Shown piece by piece: positions 44,471-53,113 of a stretch of DNA of 64,000 bases. The translations under genes and the position numbers were made by a program. The notes beneath the pieces were generated by a model. The model worked only from the letters and a program-made list of their open reading frames with translations. It was not told the DNA's origin and searched no databases. The stretch lies in NCBI GenBank assembly GCA_047602305.1, contig JASGHO010000001.1, forward strand, positions 1,798,001 through 1,862,000. Reading direction: 5' to 3'. Numbering within the stretch: position 1 is the stretch's first letter; each line of letters starts with the position of its first letter. This DNA is from Ancrocorticia sp047602305 (GTDB lineage Bacteria; Actinomycetota; Actinomycetes; Actinomycetales; Actinomycetaceae).

Positions 44471-45322
44471 ATGATCGAATGCGTGACTCCTGAGAAAATT
44501 ACTGATTCCGTAGCCTTCCACGGTGAAGGCCCCGTTTGGCACGAGTCCTGGGGCGGTTTGCGCTGGGTGGACATGCTCGCTGGTGACATCCTGACGCTGA
44601 CGTCCTCCGGCGAAATCATCCGCACCCCCACCGGCTCCAAGATCGCCGCGTTCGTTCGCCCGCGGGCCGGGGGTGGCTACGTGGTGGGCGTCGAGCGTGG
44701 CATCGCGCTCGCTGATTCGCCGTTCGGCGAGCCGGTGCTCCAGCCCGAGATCTGGTCGGACACCAACGTGCGCATGAACGAGGGCGGCGTGGACCCGCAG
44801 GGCCGCCTCTACGCCGGATCCATGCCCTACGACCGCACCCCCGGTGCCGGCAAGCTCTACCGCATTGACGACGACGGCGTCGCGTCAGTTGTATTGCCGC
44901 ACGTCACCACCTCCAACGGCATCGAGTTCACGGCCGACGGCTCGAAGGCGTATTACAACGACACCGCCACCCGCGGCACCGACGTATTCGACGTCGTCGA
45001 CGGCGAGCTGACGAACCGTCGCGTCTTCTACTTCGTTGGCGAGGGCATCAGCCCCGACGGCCTCGCGGTGGACTCCGAGGGCAACGTGTGGACCGCGCTC
45101 AACCGCCTCGGCGTGGTGCGCCTCTACTCCCCCGAGGCCGAGATCCTCGGCGAGTGGAAGCTCCCCTGCCCCGGCGTCACCGCTGTGACCCTGGGCGGCG
45201 CGGACGGCAAGGACGTCTTCATCGCTACCTCCAAGGAGCTTGCCGATGTTCCTGAGGCCGGTGCCATCTACCATCTACGCGCCGACGTGGCCGGACAGCC
45301 GACGAGGGAGTACCGGGGCTGA
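44471..45322 (+). CDS. SMP-30/gluconolactonase-like beta-propeller hydrolase
   Basis: 283 residues. FHGEGPVWHESWGGLRWVDM carries the metal-binding Glu; TNVRMNEGGVDPQGRLYAGSM, TTSNGIEFTADGSKAYYNDT and GISPDGLAVDSEGNVWTA provide the Asn and Asp ligands of the family. Members open sugar lactones or related esters using Ca2+ or Zn2+. ATG 44,471 follows the lutC terminator, so it probably has its own promoter. The uridine-kinase-like gene follows after a short tandem repeat. The natural substrate is not predictable. Confidence 0.85.
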   Translation: MIECVTPEKITDSVAFHGEGPVWHESWGGLRWVDMLAGDILTLTSSGEIIRTPTGSKIAAFVRPRAGGGYVVGVERGIALADSPFGEPVLQPEIWSDTNVRMNEGGVDPQGRLYAGSMPYDRTPGAGKLYRIDDDGVASVVLPHVTTSNGIEFTADGSKAYYNDTATRGTDVFDVVDGELTNRRVFYFVGEGISPDGLAVDSEGNVWTALNRLGVVRLYSPEAEILGEWKLPCPGVTAVTLGGADGKDVFIATSKELADVPEAGAIYHLRADVAGQPTREYRG

Positions 45323-45336
45323 CGGAGGACACTTCG

Positions 45337-45374
45337 ACAGCATGACGGATACAGCATGACGGATACAGCATGAC
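45337..45374 (+). repeat. 14-bp tandem repeat at the start of the kinase gene
   Basis: ACAGCATGACGGAT occurs twice in full (45,337-45,350 and 45,351-45,364) and partly a third time (ACAGCATGAC). Each copy holds an ATG (45,342; 45,356; 45,370). The first two open five-codon frames (MTDTA) whose stop overlaps the next ATG, leading stepwise to the kinase start. Confidence 0.7.
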
Positions 45375-46002
45375 TGACGCCCTTTTTCCCCTTGATCCGG
45401 CGCAGCGCCAGCCCTTGGCACGCGCCATCGTGGTGGCGGGTCCTTCCGGGACCGGAAAGACCCGCTTCACCACGCGCTCCGGCCTGCCGGTGGTCTCCCT
45501 CGATGAGTTCTACTTCGACGGCGACCACCCCGGCATGCCCCAACGCCACGGCATGGTGGACTGGGACTCCCCACTCACCTGGGACCGTCGCGGGGCAGTA
45601 GGCGCACTGGTGGAGCTGTGCACCACCGGCGAAACAGTGGTGCCGATCTACGACATCGCGGCGAACGCACGTGTGGGCGAACGTCGATTGGAGCTGGACG
45701 GGGCGCGTTACATCCTCGTCGAGGGTATCTTCGCGCCCGAGATCGTGGAGGATCTGCGGGCCGAGGGCGTGCTCGCAGACGCCATCTGTTTGCGCCGCCC
45801 GCGCTTCCAGACCTTCTGGTTCCGCCTCATGCGCGACCTCGACGAGGGCCGCAAGCCCCCAATCAACCTGCTGCGCCGCGGCATCGCGCACTTCTTCGCC
45901 GAACCCAAGCGCTACGAGTACATCGAGTCGCGCGGATGCCGCTTGGTGAGCTGGGAAGAAGCACACGAGACCCTGACTAACCTGCTCGCCCGCATGCGCT
46001 GA
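45370..46002 (+). CDS. Uridine-kinase-like P-loop protein
   Basis: 210 residues. Walker A VVAGPSGTGKTRFT, then VSLDEFYFDGDHPGMPQRHGMVDWDSPLTWD, the D-E-F-Y motif of uridine/phosphoribulokinase-like enzymes, and LVEGIFAPEIVEDL (Walker B position). A basic lid-like helix follows (RLMRDLDEGRKPPINLLRRG). Uridine kinase activity is likely but not assured; other small-molecule kinases share the fold. It may be cotranscribed with the SMP-30-like gene 47 bp upstream. Confidence 0.75.
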   Translation: MTDALFPLDPAQRQPLARAIVVAGPSGTGKTRFTTRSGLPVVSLDEFYFDGDHPGMPQRHGMVDWDSPLTWDRRGAVGALVELCTTGETVVPIYDIAANARVGERRLELDGARYILVEGIFAPEIVEDLRAEGVLADAICLRRPRFQTFWFRLMRDLDEGRKPPINLLRRGIAHFFAEPKRYEYIESRGCRLVSWEEAHETLTNLLARMR

Positions 46003-46234
46003 GGTCGCTTCCCCCAGTCCCCGCGGATCCTCCCAGGTTCTCCCACGGTAGATATTTTTGCTTGAAACTCCCATCCTCAAATACCGTGATTCACACCTAT
46101 ATTGAGTTTCCCAATACATCTTGCACGCGTCCAACACACACGATAGAGTCATTTAAGACATCTGCGGCATTTGTGACATCTGAGAAACGGTATGTGATTC
46201 ACTACTACGCCAAAGGTGTATGAAAGGAATCATC
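46003..46234. other. AT-richer intergenic region before the HTH gene
   Basis: Composition falls clearly below that of the flanking core genes from about 46,050. Possible promoter TTGCAC (46,123) with GATAGAGT downstream. No gene seen. Confidence 0.4.
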
Positions 46235-46633
46235 ATGAAGAGCATTATGCAAGGCGAACTGTCACCCGAGCAGATTGACGCTATTGCTCACGCAGCAGAA
46301 AGTCTTACGGATAATCAGAGCAAAGAGTTTCTCTGGAACATTGTCTTTTGCCTCCGAAGTGGGGACCAGATCGTCGGGATCACACCTGACTCCACACTGA
46401 CTCCAAATCAGGCCGCAAAGAAACTCGGTATGAGCCGCACTCACCTCTACAAACTACTCGATAACGGCACTATCCCCTTCCATCGTGTCGGCCGCGACCG
46501 CCGTATCTTTATCGGAGATCTCGTGGCATTTGAGGAACAGCGCAGCGCTGACCGTCGCGAGCTTGCAGAGCGTTTTGCCAAGCAAGATCAGACACGCATT
46601 GGCGCAATCAACGAGCTTACAGATTTGATCTAA
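46235..46633 (+). CDS. Excisionase-type helix-turn-helix protein
   Basis: 132 residues from ATG 46,235, with AAAGGAA seven bases upstream. The central HTH_17/excisionase motif is STLTPNQAAKKLGMSRTHLYKLLDNGTIPFHRVGRDRRIFIGDLVAFEE, a winged-helix domain used by excisionases and by antitoxins of PIN-type modules. An N-terminal helical region precedes it and a charged C-terminal helix follows. The next gene, 48 bp downstream, is unknown and not a PIN protein. Lower GC and different codon use suggest acquisition. Function is probably DNA binding at its own promoter. Confidence 0.75.
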   Translation: MKSIMQGELSPEQIDAIAHAAESLTDNQSKEFLWNIVFCLRSGDQIVGITPDSTLTPNQAAKKLGMSRTHLYKLLDNGTIPFHRVGRDRRIFIGDLVAFEEQRSADRRELAERFAKQDQTRIGAINELTDLI

Positions 46634-46681
46634 GCGCGTTATCAAGCGCATTCGAAGCTTGTTTCAGGCATCATTGAATAC

Positions 46682-47701
46682 ATGTCACGAACTGCCCGCC
46701 CCACCCTCCGCGTCATACGCGAAGACCTCACCAGTGGTTGGTCAACTCCTTATTTCTTGAGGATGCTCGACAAAGGAGAGGTATCCGCTCTCCATCCATT
46801 TCCTTCATTACCGCACCCTTTGATCGCCCGAGCTGCGGATTCCTTTGGGGAGGAACCCCAGGAGGACCATCATGAAGGACCGGTTCGATCAGCAGGGAAA
46901 TACAATCTCAAAGAGATTAAGGATGGCCAGTGGCGCGGAGGCGTGTGGGCACAGGACGAGGTATGTTGGCTCGTTGTTGCAGGGTTAGCTAAAGGCGAGC
47001 ACAAAGACCACGACGACTTCTACAAGAAAGTTGAAAGACTTTCAGATGAACGCGCCAGCGAGATATTTCGACCAACTGAAGAAGACATTCATCTATGGAG
47101 ACGTGAAGTTGCCGCAACAAAGATGAGTGAATGGGATCTTCGTGTCCAGAGATTAATGACAGACCTACTGGAGAGGGCTCTGTCGGTAGGTTCATCCCGA
47201 CTCGAAATAAAACATCCGCTACCGGAAAAACTCCCCAACACCGCTCGCCTACTCGCAACCGTAGAGCTGGAAGTCAAACCTATCCGCGAACCAGACTACG
47301 AGTACGACGACGTCCTTTTGACTATCGAGGTCGCCGACAGGTGGTTGTCCTCAGACTTTGCGTGGCACTTCATCATCCGAGCTCTCACAATAGTCAATCC
47401 GCCAGAACAAGACTGGGACCGATTCGGCAATGACCTCAGCACTATGGCAGAACCCGGCGTTCTAGCCAAGAGATTAACACAACTTCGAGAACTCAATTCT
47501 CGTCAGGAATTGGCCCAGTCGGAGCCAGGTATCGTCGCACACTTTGTCCACAAACCTACCCTCACAAAACACTCGTACAAAGGAACAGCAACACAAGCGG
47601 CCTGTGGAGTCATCTTTGTCCCGCGACAAGATCATGAAGCCCTACCGGTATGTCCCGAGTGTGAGAATCGGATGAAACTCATAACACTATCCGGGAAGTA
47701 A
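46682..47701 (+). CDS. Unrecognised protein with C-terminal zinc-ribbon-like motif
   Basis: 339 residues. The N-terminal ~110 (PYFLRMLDKGEVSALHPF ... YNLKEIKDGQWRGGVWAQDEVCWLVVAGLAKGEHKDHDDFY) has aromatic and charged residues clustered as in small RNase-like or cytosolic toxin folds, but I cannot assign it. A helical/beta middle follows, and a C-terminal DUF3039-like segment HFVHKPTLTKHSYKG..TQAACGVIFVP with CPECENRM, which could bind zinc through His and three Cys. It follows the HTH gene directly on the same strand and shares its lower GC. The pair could be a toxin-antitoxin or phage-defence module; this is inference from arrangement only. Confidence 0.65.
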   Translation: MSRTARPTLRVIREDLTSGWSTPYFLRMLDKGEVSALHPFPSLPHPLIARAADSFGEEPQEDHHEGPVRSAGKYNLKEIKDGQWRGGVWAQDEVCWLVVAGLAKGEHKDHDDFYKKVERLSDERASEIFRPTEEDIHLWRREVAATKMSEWDLRVQRLMTDLLERALSVGSSRLEIKHPLPEKLPNTARLLATVELEVKPIREPDYEYDDVLLTIEVADRWLSSDFAWHFIIRALTIVNPPEQDWDRFGNDLSTMAEPGVLAKRLTQLRELNSRQELAQSEPGIVAHFVHKPTLTKHSYKGTATQAACGVIFVPRQDHEALPVCPECENRMKLITLSGK

Positions 47702-47806
47702 TAAGAGGGGAGTTTTATCAGGAGAGTCTGTCGACAAAGATTCCCCGGCTTCTTCCAGGCTATCCGGGCCCAGAGTACTAGGGCACCGGGTCTGACCTCA
47801 CCTACA

Positions 47807-48349
47807 GTGGTGGAGATGGAGAAGAAGCTGCGCGCCCTGGCGCCCCGAGTGAGGGGCCGCCGAGTCGTGTTCGCGAGCCTTCTCATCCTCGGAATGTTTC
47901 TCATGCAGGCGTTCTGCCATAGCGTCACGGCAGTCGATGGCTCTTCGCCGCAACAGCGCGTGGCGCATCATATGCTCTTCGCCGCTGATAATTCGACTCA
48001 CGCTGGCGAATCGGTTCCCGTCAGCAATCCGGCTTCGGCCACGCAATCCCACGAGGATTCCACGATTGCGGGGACAGGCGCTGCTCTCGGCAACAATTCG
48101 TTCGATGAGCACAGTATTCCGAACGCATTCGGTGGCGATCCCTGCTCCGCGGAGGGTGCAGATTCCAACTGTTCAACCGATGCCGCCACCTCGTGCCTGC
48201 TCATCCTTTTCCTCTCCGCCGGCCTGCTGATTCCGCAGAACGCCCGCGCGAGCGTCGGGTCGTCTCGTTTTATTGTGACGACGGCGGCGCCCGTCCGCTT
48301 CCTCGGAAGCTCCCCGAATCTCCACGCCCTGGGTATTAGTCGTACGTGA
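47807..48349 (+). CDS. Small membrane/secreted protein, possibly DUF6153-like
   Basis: 180 residues at most (GTG 47,807; ATG 47,816 possible). A basic start (KKLRALAPRVRGRR) leads into a membrane segment VVFASLLILGMFLMQAFCHSV, then a ~95-residue polar loop with His, Ser and Cys (DPCSAEGADSNCS), and a second hydrophobic segment SCLLILFLSAGLLIP. The arrangement recalls actinobacterial DUF6153 proteins, but the match is loose. The CueP-family gene follows on the same strand, 179 bp on, so a metal-related role is conceivable. The gap contains the palindrome CCCACGTGGG at about 48,482. Confidence 0.5.
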   Translation: MVEMEKKLRALAPRVRGRRVVFASLLILGMFLMQAFCHSVTAVDGSSPQQRVAHHMLFAADNSTHAGESVPVSNPASATQSHEDSTIAGTGAALGNNSFDEHSIPNAFGGDPCSAEGADSNCSTDAATSCLLILFLSAGLLIPQNARASVGSSRFIVTTAAPVRFLGSSPNLHALGISRT

Positions 48350-48527
48350 CGATGCGCCCGGCTAATGACACGGTTTCGCTGCGCGAGACCTCACGCCATT
48401 ATTGCCCGAACTCGCATCCCTCGCCCACGCATGTGGGTATGCCACGGGCTCGTCCGCCCAGGTCGCGTCCGCCTCGCCCACACCCACGTGGGCACATCAC
48501 CAACGACTTTGATTCATAGGAGAAACC

Positions 48528-49154
48528 ATGAAAACCCGTATTTTTGCGTCCCTTGCCGCCGCCGGACTTTTGCTCGGAGCTTGCTCGTCAGGAGATTCCG
48601 GTGATGCTGGAGATGCCGCGGCGCAGCCCAGCGCAAGCGCACCCTCGCAGGCCGCTGCTACTGCCAGCACAAGTAACGTGCTGGCAGAACACGGCCTGGC
48701 AGACCTCTCAACCAAGGAACTCATCGAGAAGCTCGACGCCCTACCGGTTGCCGAAAGGCCCACAGACTTCATGGCGTCCGTCCGCCCCGACCACCTGCTC
48801 ATTGCCGATGCCAGCGGCGTGGAAACCGAACTTCCGATCGAGGAGGACAGCTTCTACCTGTCCTTCAACCCGTACGTCAAAACCACGCACGAGTGCTACT
48901 TCCACAGCCTCACCACCTGCCGCGGCGAGCTCGCAAACAAGGCGATCCACGTGACGATCACAGACAACGCCTCCGGCGAAGTCCTCGTGGACGAGGATGC
49001 CACCACCTATGACAACGGGTTCTACGGCGTCTGGCTCCCCAAGGGCATCGAGGCTACTCTCACCGTGACCACGGATGGACTCAGCGGCACGGCCGTCGTC
49101 TCCACCAAGAACGCCGACGACCTCACCTGCCTCGCCACGCTCCAGCTCTCGTAG
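48528..49154 (+). CDS. cueP: CueP-family metal-binding lipoprotein
   Basis: 208 residues. Lipobox LLGAC in MKTRIFASLAAAGLLLGACSSG, then a Ser/Ala linker and the CueP domain: STKELIEKLDALPVAERPTDFMASVRPDHLLI, FYLSFNPYVKTTHECYFHSLTTCRGELANK and DNGFYGVWLPKGIEATLTV, ending DDLTCLATLQLS. The C-x-F-H-x4-C motif with the last Cys matches the copper/zinc site of Salmonella CueP, a periplasmic copper-binding protein. Here it would be tethered outside the membrane. Start ATG 48,528 follows AGGAGA. No copper ATPase is adjacent. Confidence 0.87.
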   Translation: MKTRIFASLAAAGLLLGACSSGDSGDAGDAAAQPSASAPSQAAATASTSNVLAEHGLADLSTKELIEKLDALPVAERPTDFMASVRPDHLLIADASGVETELPIEEDSFYLSFNPYVKTTHECYFHSLTTCRGELANKAIHVTITDNASGEVLVDEDATTYDNGFYGVWLPKGIEATLTVTTDGLSGTAVVSTKNADDLTCLATLQLS

Positions 49155-49201
49155 GCGCGTAGCCCGAGTAGGCGTAGCTCTCTCCCCATCCAAAGAAGCA
49201 A

Positions 49202-49272
49202 CGATTTCCGATACGTGCAACAGTTTTTCCCACGGAAAATGCGTTACGTGTATCCGAAAACGACACTCCTTT
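49202..49272. repeat. Dispersed palindromic repeat family B, copy 1
   Basis: Shares an identical ~34-bp core (GCAACAGTTTTTCCC followed by ACGGAAAATGCGTTACGTG) with 56,682-56,752. The element has inverted arms CGATTTCCGATACGTGCAAC and GTTACGTGTATCCGAAAACG. Located between cueP and the lysS terminator. Confidence 0.7.
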
Positions 49273-49280
49273 AAGTTGAA

Positions 49281-49315
49281 GGGGCCCCGGTTCAACTCAA
49301 TGAACCGGGGCCTCC
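49281..49315 (-). terminator. Terminator of lysS
   Basis: GGGGCCCCGGTTCA pairs with TGAACCGGGGCCTCC around ACTCAA, five bases beyond the lysS stop on the minus strand. It could also work for cueP transcripts. Confidence 0.8.
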
Positions 49316-49319
49316 GAAA

Positions 49320-50864
49320 CTACTTGCCCGCGGGCTTGATGAACGGGAAGGTGATGGTCTCGCGGATGCCGAGGCCGGTCATGGCGGTGAGCAGGCGATC
49401 GATGCCCATGCCCATGCCGCCCGCCGGCGGGAAGCCCTGCTCCATGGCCTCGAGGAATTCCTCGTCCAGCTGCATGGCCTCCGGGTCGCCGTTGGCGGCT
49501 TCGAGGGACTGGGCGACGAGGCGCTCGCGCTGGATGACCGGGTCGGCCAGCTCGGAGTAGGCAGTGCCCAGCTCCATGCCGCGCACGTACAGGTCCCACT
49601 TCTCGGTGACGCCCGGCTTGGAGCGGTGCGGGCGGGTGAGCGGGGAGGTGTCCTCGGGGAAGTCGCGCACGAAGGTGGGCGCCCACAACTTCGAACCGAC
49701 GAGCTCCTCGAAGATCTCCTCGGCGATCTTGCCGGGAACCCAGAACGGGGCCACGTTGATGTCGTGTGCCTCGGCGAGGGCTTCAAGCTTCTCGCGCGGG
49801 GTCTCGATGGTGACTTCCTCGCCCACGGCCTCGGAGATCGCGGTGAAGAGGTCGATGTTGTCCCACTCACCGCCGAGGTCGTACTCGGTGCCGTCGGCCA
49901 GCGTCATGACGGTGGTGCCAAGGGTGTCAAGGCAGGCCTGCTGCACGAGGCTCTGCGTCAGCTCAGCCATCGTGTCATAGGTGCCGTACGCCTGGTAAGC
50001 CTCCAGGGCGGTGAACTCAGGCGAATGCGTGGAGTCCGCGCCCTCGTTACGGAAGTTGCGGTTGATCTCGAAGACGCGATCCACTCCGCCCACCACCGCA
50101 CGCTTGAGGTGCAGCTCGGTGGCGATACGCAGGTAGAGGTCCTGGTCGTAGGCGTTGATGTGGGTGGTGAACGGACGGGCCGCCGCACCACCATGGATGA
50201 GCTGAAGCATCGGGGTCTCAAGCTCGATGTACTCACGGCGATCAAAGTTTGCGCGCAGCGACTTCATGACGCCCGCACGCAGGCGCACCATATCACGCGC
50301 CGCGGGGCGGGTAATGAGATCAAGGTGACGCAGGCGAACGCGCGACTCCTCAGACAGCGAGACGTCCTCACCCTCAGCATTCTTGTATACCTTGGGGAGC
50401 GGACGGATGGCCTTCGAGGCGATCTGCCACGAGGTGGCAAACACCGAAAGCTCACCGCGGCGCGAGGCGCCCACGTAGCCCTCAACGAAGAGGTGGTCAC
50501 CAAGATCCACGAACTGCTTGTAGTCCGCGAGCGCTTCCTCGCCAACATTGGCGAGCGAAAGAATCACCTGAATACGCGTACCCGCGCCATCCTGGATGGT
50601 GGCGAAGCAGATCTTGCCGCCGGTGCGGGACAGCATGACGCGGCCAGCAACGCCGACGCGCTCCTCGGTCAGCTCAGCGCCGGCCTCAATACCCTCGAAC
50701 TTCTCGCGAATTTCGGGAATCGTGGTGGTGATGGGAAGCTCGACAGGGTAGGCCTCAACGCCCTTCTCCAGCAGCTTCTTACGCTTCTCCAGGCGTACCT
50801 GAATCTGTTCGGGGGTATCGTCTGCTTGCGCCTGCGGGTTCGCGGCCTTCTGGTTCTCACTCAC
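49320..50864 (-). CDS. lysS: Lysyl-tRNA synthetase, class II
   Basis: 514 residues from GTG 50,864 (VSENQKAANPQAQ). N-terminal OB fold (VGVAGRVMLSRTGGKICFATIQDGAGTRIQVIL), then class-II motifs: motif 2 FEINRNFRNEGADSTHSPEFTALEAYQAY and motif 3 GGMGMGIDRLLTAMTG. RPHRSKPGVTEKWDLYVRGMELGTAYSELADP is characteristic of LysRS. It charges tRNA-Lys with lysine in the cytoplasm. Separated from panD by 185 bp in which I see no gene. Confidence 0.95.
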   Translation of the reverse strand: MSENQKAANPQAQADDTPEQIQVRLEKRKKLLEKGVEAYPVELPITTTIPEIREKFEGIEAGAELTEERVGVAGRVMLSRTGGKICFATIQDGAGTRIQVILSLANVGEEALADYKQFVDLGDHLFVEGYVGASRRGELSVFATSWQIASKAIRPLPKVYKNAEGEDVSLSEESRVRLRHLDLITRPAARDMVRLRAGVMKSLRANFDRREYIELETPMLQLIHGGAAARPFTTHINAYDQDLYLRIATELHLKRAVVGGVDRVFEINRNFRNEGADSTHSPEFTALEAYQAYGTYDTMAELTQSLVQQACLDTLGTTVMTLADGTEYDLGGEWDNIDLFTAISEAVGEEVTIETPREKLEALAEAHDINVAPFWVPGKIAEEIFEELVGSKLWAPTFVRDFPEDTSPLTRPHRSKPGVTEKWDLYVRGMELGTAYSELADPVIQRERLVAQSLEAANGDPEAMQLDEEFLEAMEQGFPPAGGMGMGIDRLLTAMTGLGIRETITFPFIKPAGK

Positions 50865-51048
50865 GGACCCAAGCCTAGCGGCGCACGGCCGCTCTCGCAC
50901 GGTTCGAGCGGGTGAGATTGGCCAGATTTCTGGCCGAGATAGGGGTGATCATTTCTTTTGTGGCCTCCACAGCGACACTCCATGCCGCATAAGGCACAGC
51001 GTGCCACTGGGAGGCCACTGAGGAATCTGTCCTAGAAAAGTCCGGCGG

Positions 51049-51915
51049 TCAGCCCCGGTACTCCTCGAACGGAATTCCCGAGGAGACCACGTCCGCGCCA
51101 GCGGGCGCCTGCCCGGGCTCACTGGACACGTCAATCGGCCGATTGTTCTCGTCCACAAACACCACGCGTGGCTCGTAGCCACGGCAGCTCGCGTCGTCCA
51201 GCAGCGAGTACGAGATGACGATCGCCAGGTCGCCCTCGTTGATGAGGTGCGCCGCCGCGCCATTAATACTGATGACGCCCGATCCGCGTTCACCCGGAAT
51301 TGCGTACGTGGTGAGGCGGGCTCCGTTCGTAATATCGACGACGTCGACCTCCTGGCCAGGAAGAATATCAGCACCGTCAAGAAGGTCCGCATCAATGGTA
51401 ATGGAGCCAACATAGTGCAGATCAGCGCCGGTCACTGTGACGCGGTGGATCTTGCCCGTCATCATGCGGCGCATGCGCAGCCCCATGCCGAGGGCGTGAG
51501 CGGCTGCCTGCGCGGCGGTTGCCTGGTTGATGGGACGATCCGCCGAAGCCTTCGTGCCCTGAGTTTCGCTCATGGAATCTGTACCGCTCTCGATCTCGGT
51601 GGAGGCCTGCGCCTCCGGAACAGTCGTGCTCTTGTCGTCGCTCATGATGCTCTCGGTACCCACCGCTTCCGCCGTGGCCTTTGTATCCACATCGGTCACC
51701 TGGTTATCTTGCAGCTCCGTGTTTGTCTGCATCGCCGCGTCGGTCTGTGCCTCCGCAGAAACCTGCGTCTCTCCGACGGCCTGCTCCTCTGTGTCATGCA
51801 CAGCGTCAGTGGCAGCCTGGTCAGCAGCCTCATTCCGAGCGCGCTGGCTCTTCGAGATGTACCGGTTCCTCACGGCATTTCGCGGGTTCCGATTCCTGGC
51901 GGTATTCCTAGCCAT
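51049..51915 (-). CDS. panD: Aspartate 1-decarboxylase with long N-terminal extension
   Basis: 288 residues against ~130-140 for ordinary PanD. The C-terminal part is complete: RRMMTGKIHRVTVTGADLHYVGSITID with the Gly-Ser self-cleavage site that creates the pyruvoyl group, then GSGVISINGAAAHLINEGDLAIVISY. It makes beta-alanine from aspartate for pantothenate. The ~145-residue extension is acidic, Ala/Thr/Gln-rich low complexity. ATG 51,915 has GGAGG nine bases upstream and overlaps the panC stop, which argues that the extension is translated; ATG codons near 51,486 could give a normal-length protein. Confidence 0.88.
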   Translation of the reverse strand: MARNTARNRNPRNAVRNRYISKSQRARNEAADQAATDAVHDTEEQAVGETQVSAEAQTDAAMQTNTELQDNQVTDVDTKATAEAVGTESIMSDDKSTTVPEAQASTEIESGTDSMSETQGTKASADRPINQATAAQAAAHALGMGLRMRRMMTGKIHRVTVTGADLHYVGSITIDADLLDGADILPGQEVDVVDITNGARLTTYAIPGERGSGVISINGAAAHLINEGDLAIVISYSLLDDASCRGYEPRVVFVDENNRPIDVSSEPGQAPAGADVVSSGIPFEEYRG

Positions 51916-52918
51916 GGAACTCAACCTCCATGTTGTCAATGAGTCGGGTAGGGCCGACCCAGGCAGCAGTGATGAGCAGGCCTCGCTCGATCTTGGAGGT
52001 CACGGCTTCTTCAGCACCGGCTCCCTCGAGGCCAGCCTCGTCTCCCTTAGCCTCTGCCTCAGTAACCCCGGCCTCAGCACCCTCAGCTCCAGCACCAATG
52101 GCCCCAGCACGCCCAACTCCGGAATCCCCAATTCCAGCATCCACCGACGATTCATCGGACTCCCCTGTGATGTCGAGGAAGGTCTCCGGATCAACCAGGG
52201 CCAGGTAGTCCAGCTTCACGCCGGGAGCCTCGGAGAGGTAACGCAATGCCACGTCACGAGCCTCCGCGGGAGTTGCCCCGTGAGCGGCCGCATCCTTGCC
52301 GAGCACGAGAGCCTGATTCAGCGCCAGCGCCTCGATCTCCTCTTCTTCGGAGAGGTAGGTGTTGCGCGAGGACATCGCCAAACCCGAATCCTCGCGCTTG
52401 ATCGGCACGGCTCGGATTTCCAGTGGCATGTCCAGGTCGGTCACCATGGTGCGGATAAGGGCGAGTTGCTGCGCATCCTTCTGGCCAAAGAATGCGACAT
52501 CCGGCTGCACAAGGTTGAACACCTTGTGGACAACCTGCAGCACACCGGCAAAATGGGTGGGGCGCGTCTTGCCCTCAAACACGCTCGCTACCGGGCCCGG
52601 ATCGATACGGACGAGCGGCGAGCGCGGATAGACGTCCTCAACCTCGGGAGCGTAAACGACCTCAACGCCGACGGTATCCAGCAGCGCCAGGTCGGTCTCA
52701 AGGTCGCGCGGGTATGCTTCGAAGTCCTCGCCCGGCCCGAATTGCAGCGGGTTGACGAAGATGGACACCACCACGTTGGGCGCGGCTTCACGCGCCGCGC
52801 GCACCAGCGAGAGGTGCCCGTCGTGCAGGGCGCCCATGGTCATGACGAGCGCGACGTCGCCCTCAAGTTTCGAGAGCACGTCCTTCAGTTCGGTCTTGGT
52901 TCGTGTCAGTTCAGCCAC
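51908..52918 (-). CDS. panC: Pantothenate synthetase with internal low-complexity insert
   Basis: 336 residues. ATP-grasping HIGH-like motif in MTMGALHDGHLSLVRAA, then SIFVNPLQFGPGEDFEAYPRDLETD, GVLQVVHKVFNLVQPDVAFFGQKDAQQL and SSRNTYL, all typical of PanC. It condenses pantoate and beta-alanine. Between LDYLALVDPETFLDI and TSKIERGLLITAAWVGPTRLIDN lies a ~65-residue Gly/Ala/Glu-rich insert absent from standard PanC (~280 residues). It sits on the protein surface near the C-terminal domain. Cotranscribed with panD. Confidence 0.92.
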   Translation of the reverse strand: MAELTRTKTELKDVLSKLEGDVALVMTMGALHDGHLSLVRAAREAAPNVVVSIFVNPLQFGPGEDFEAYPRDLETDLALLDTVGVEVVYAPEVEDVYPRSPLVRIDPGPVASVFEGKTRPTHFAGVLQVVHKVFNLVQPDVAFFGQKDAQQLALIRTMVTDLDMPLEIRAVPIKREDSGLAMSSRNTYLSEEEEIEALALNQALVLGKDAAAHGATPAEARDVALRYLSEAPGVKLDYLALVDPETFLDITGESDESSVDAGIGDSGVGRAGAIGAGAEGAEAGVTEAEAKGDEAGLEGAGAEEAVTSKIERGLLITAAWVGPTRLIDNMEVEFHG

Positions 52919-53113
52919 GGGATCAGCCTACCCGTGCGTAACCTGCGTACCTAGCTCCGAGAGATGCGCCGCACTGTTCGCCCGGTCACGCCATTGCCAA
53001 CTCTCGGCTTCCCCCAAGGCGACCTTGTTTAGCATCCCGCTGAAAAACTTGTATCTTCCCCACACCGCCCGTAACGTCAGTACCAGGTACACACAAGCCC
53101 ATGAAGGAACCTC

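Noticed and set aside
49626..50915. 429-codon plus-strand open frame
   Set aside because: Antisense to lysS, which has all class-II motifs; no independent signal.
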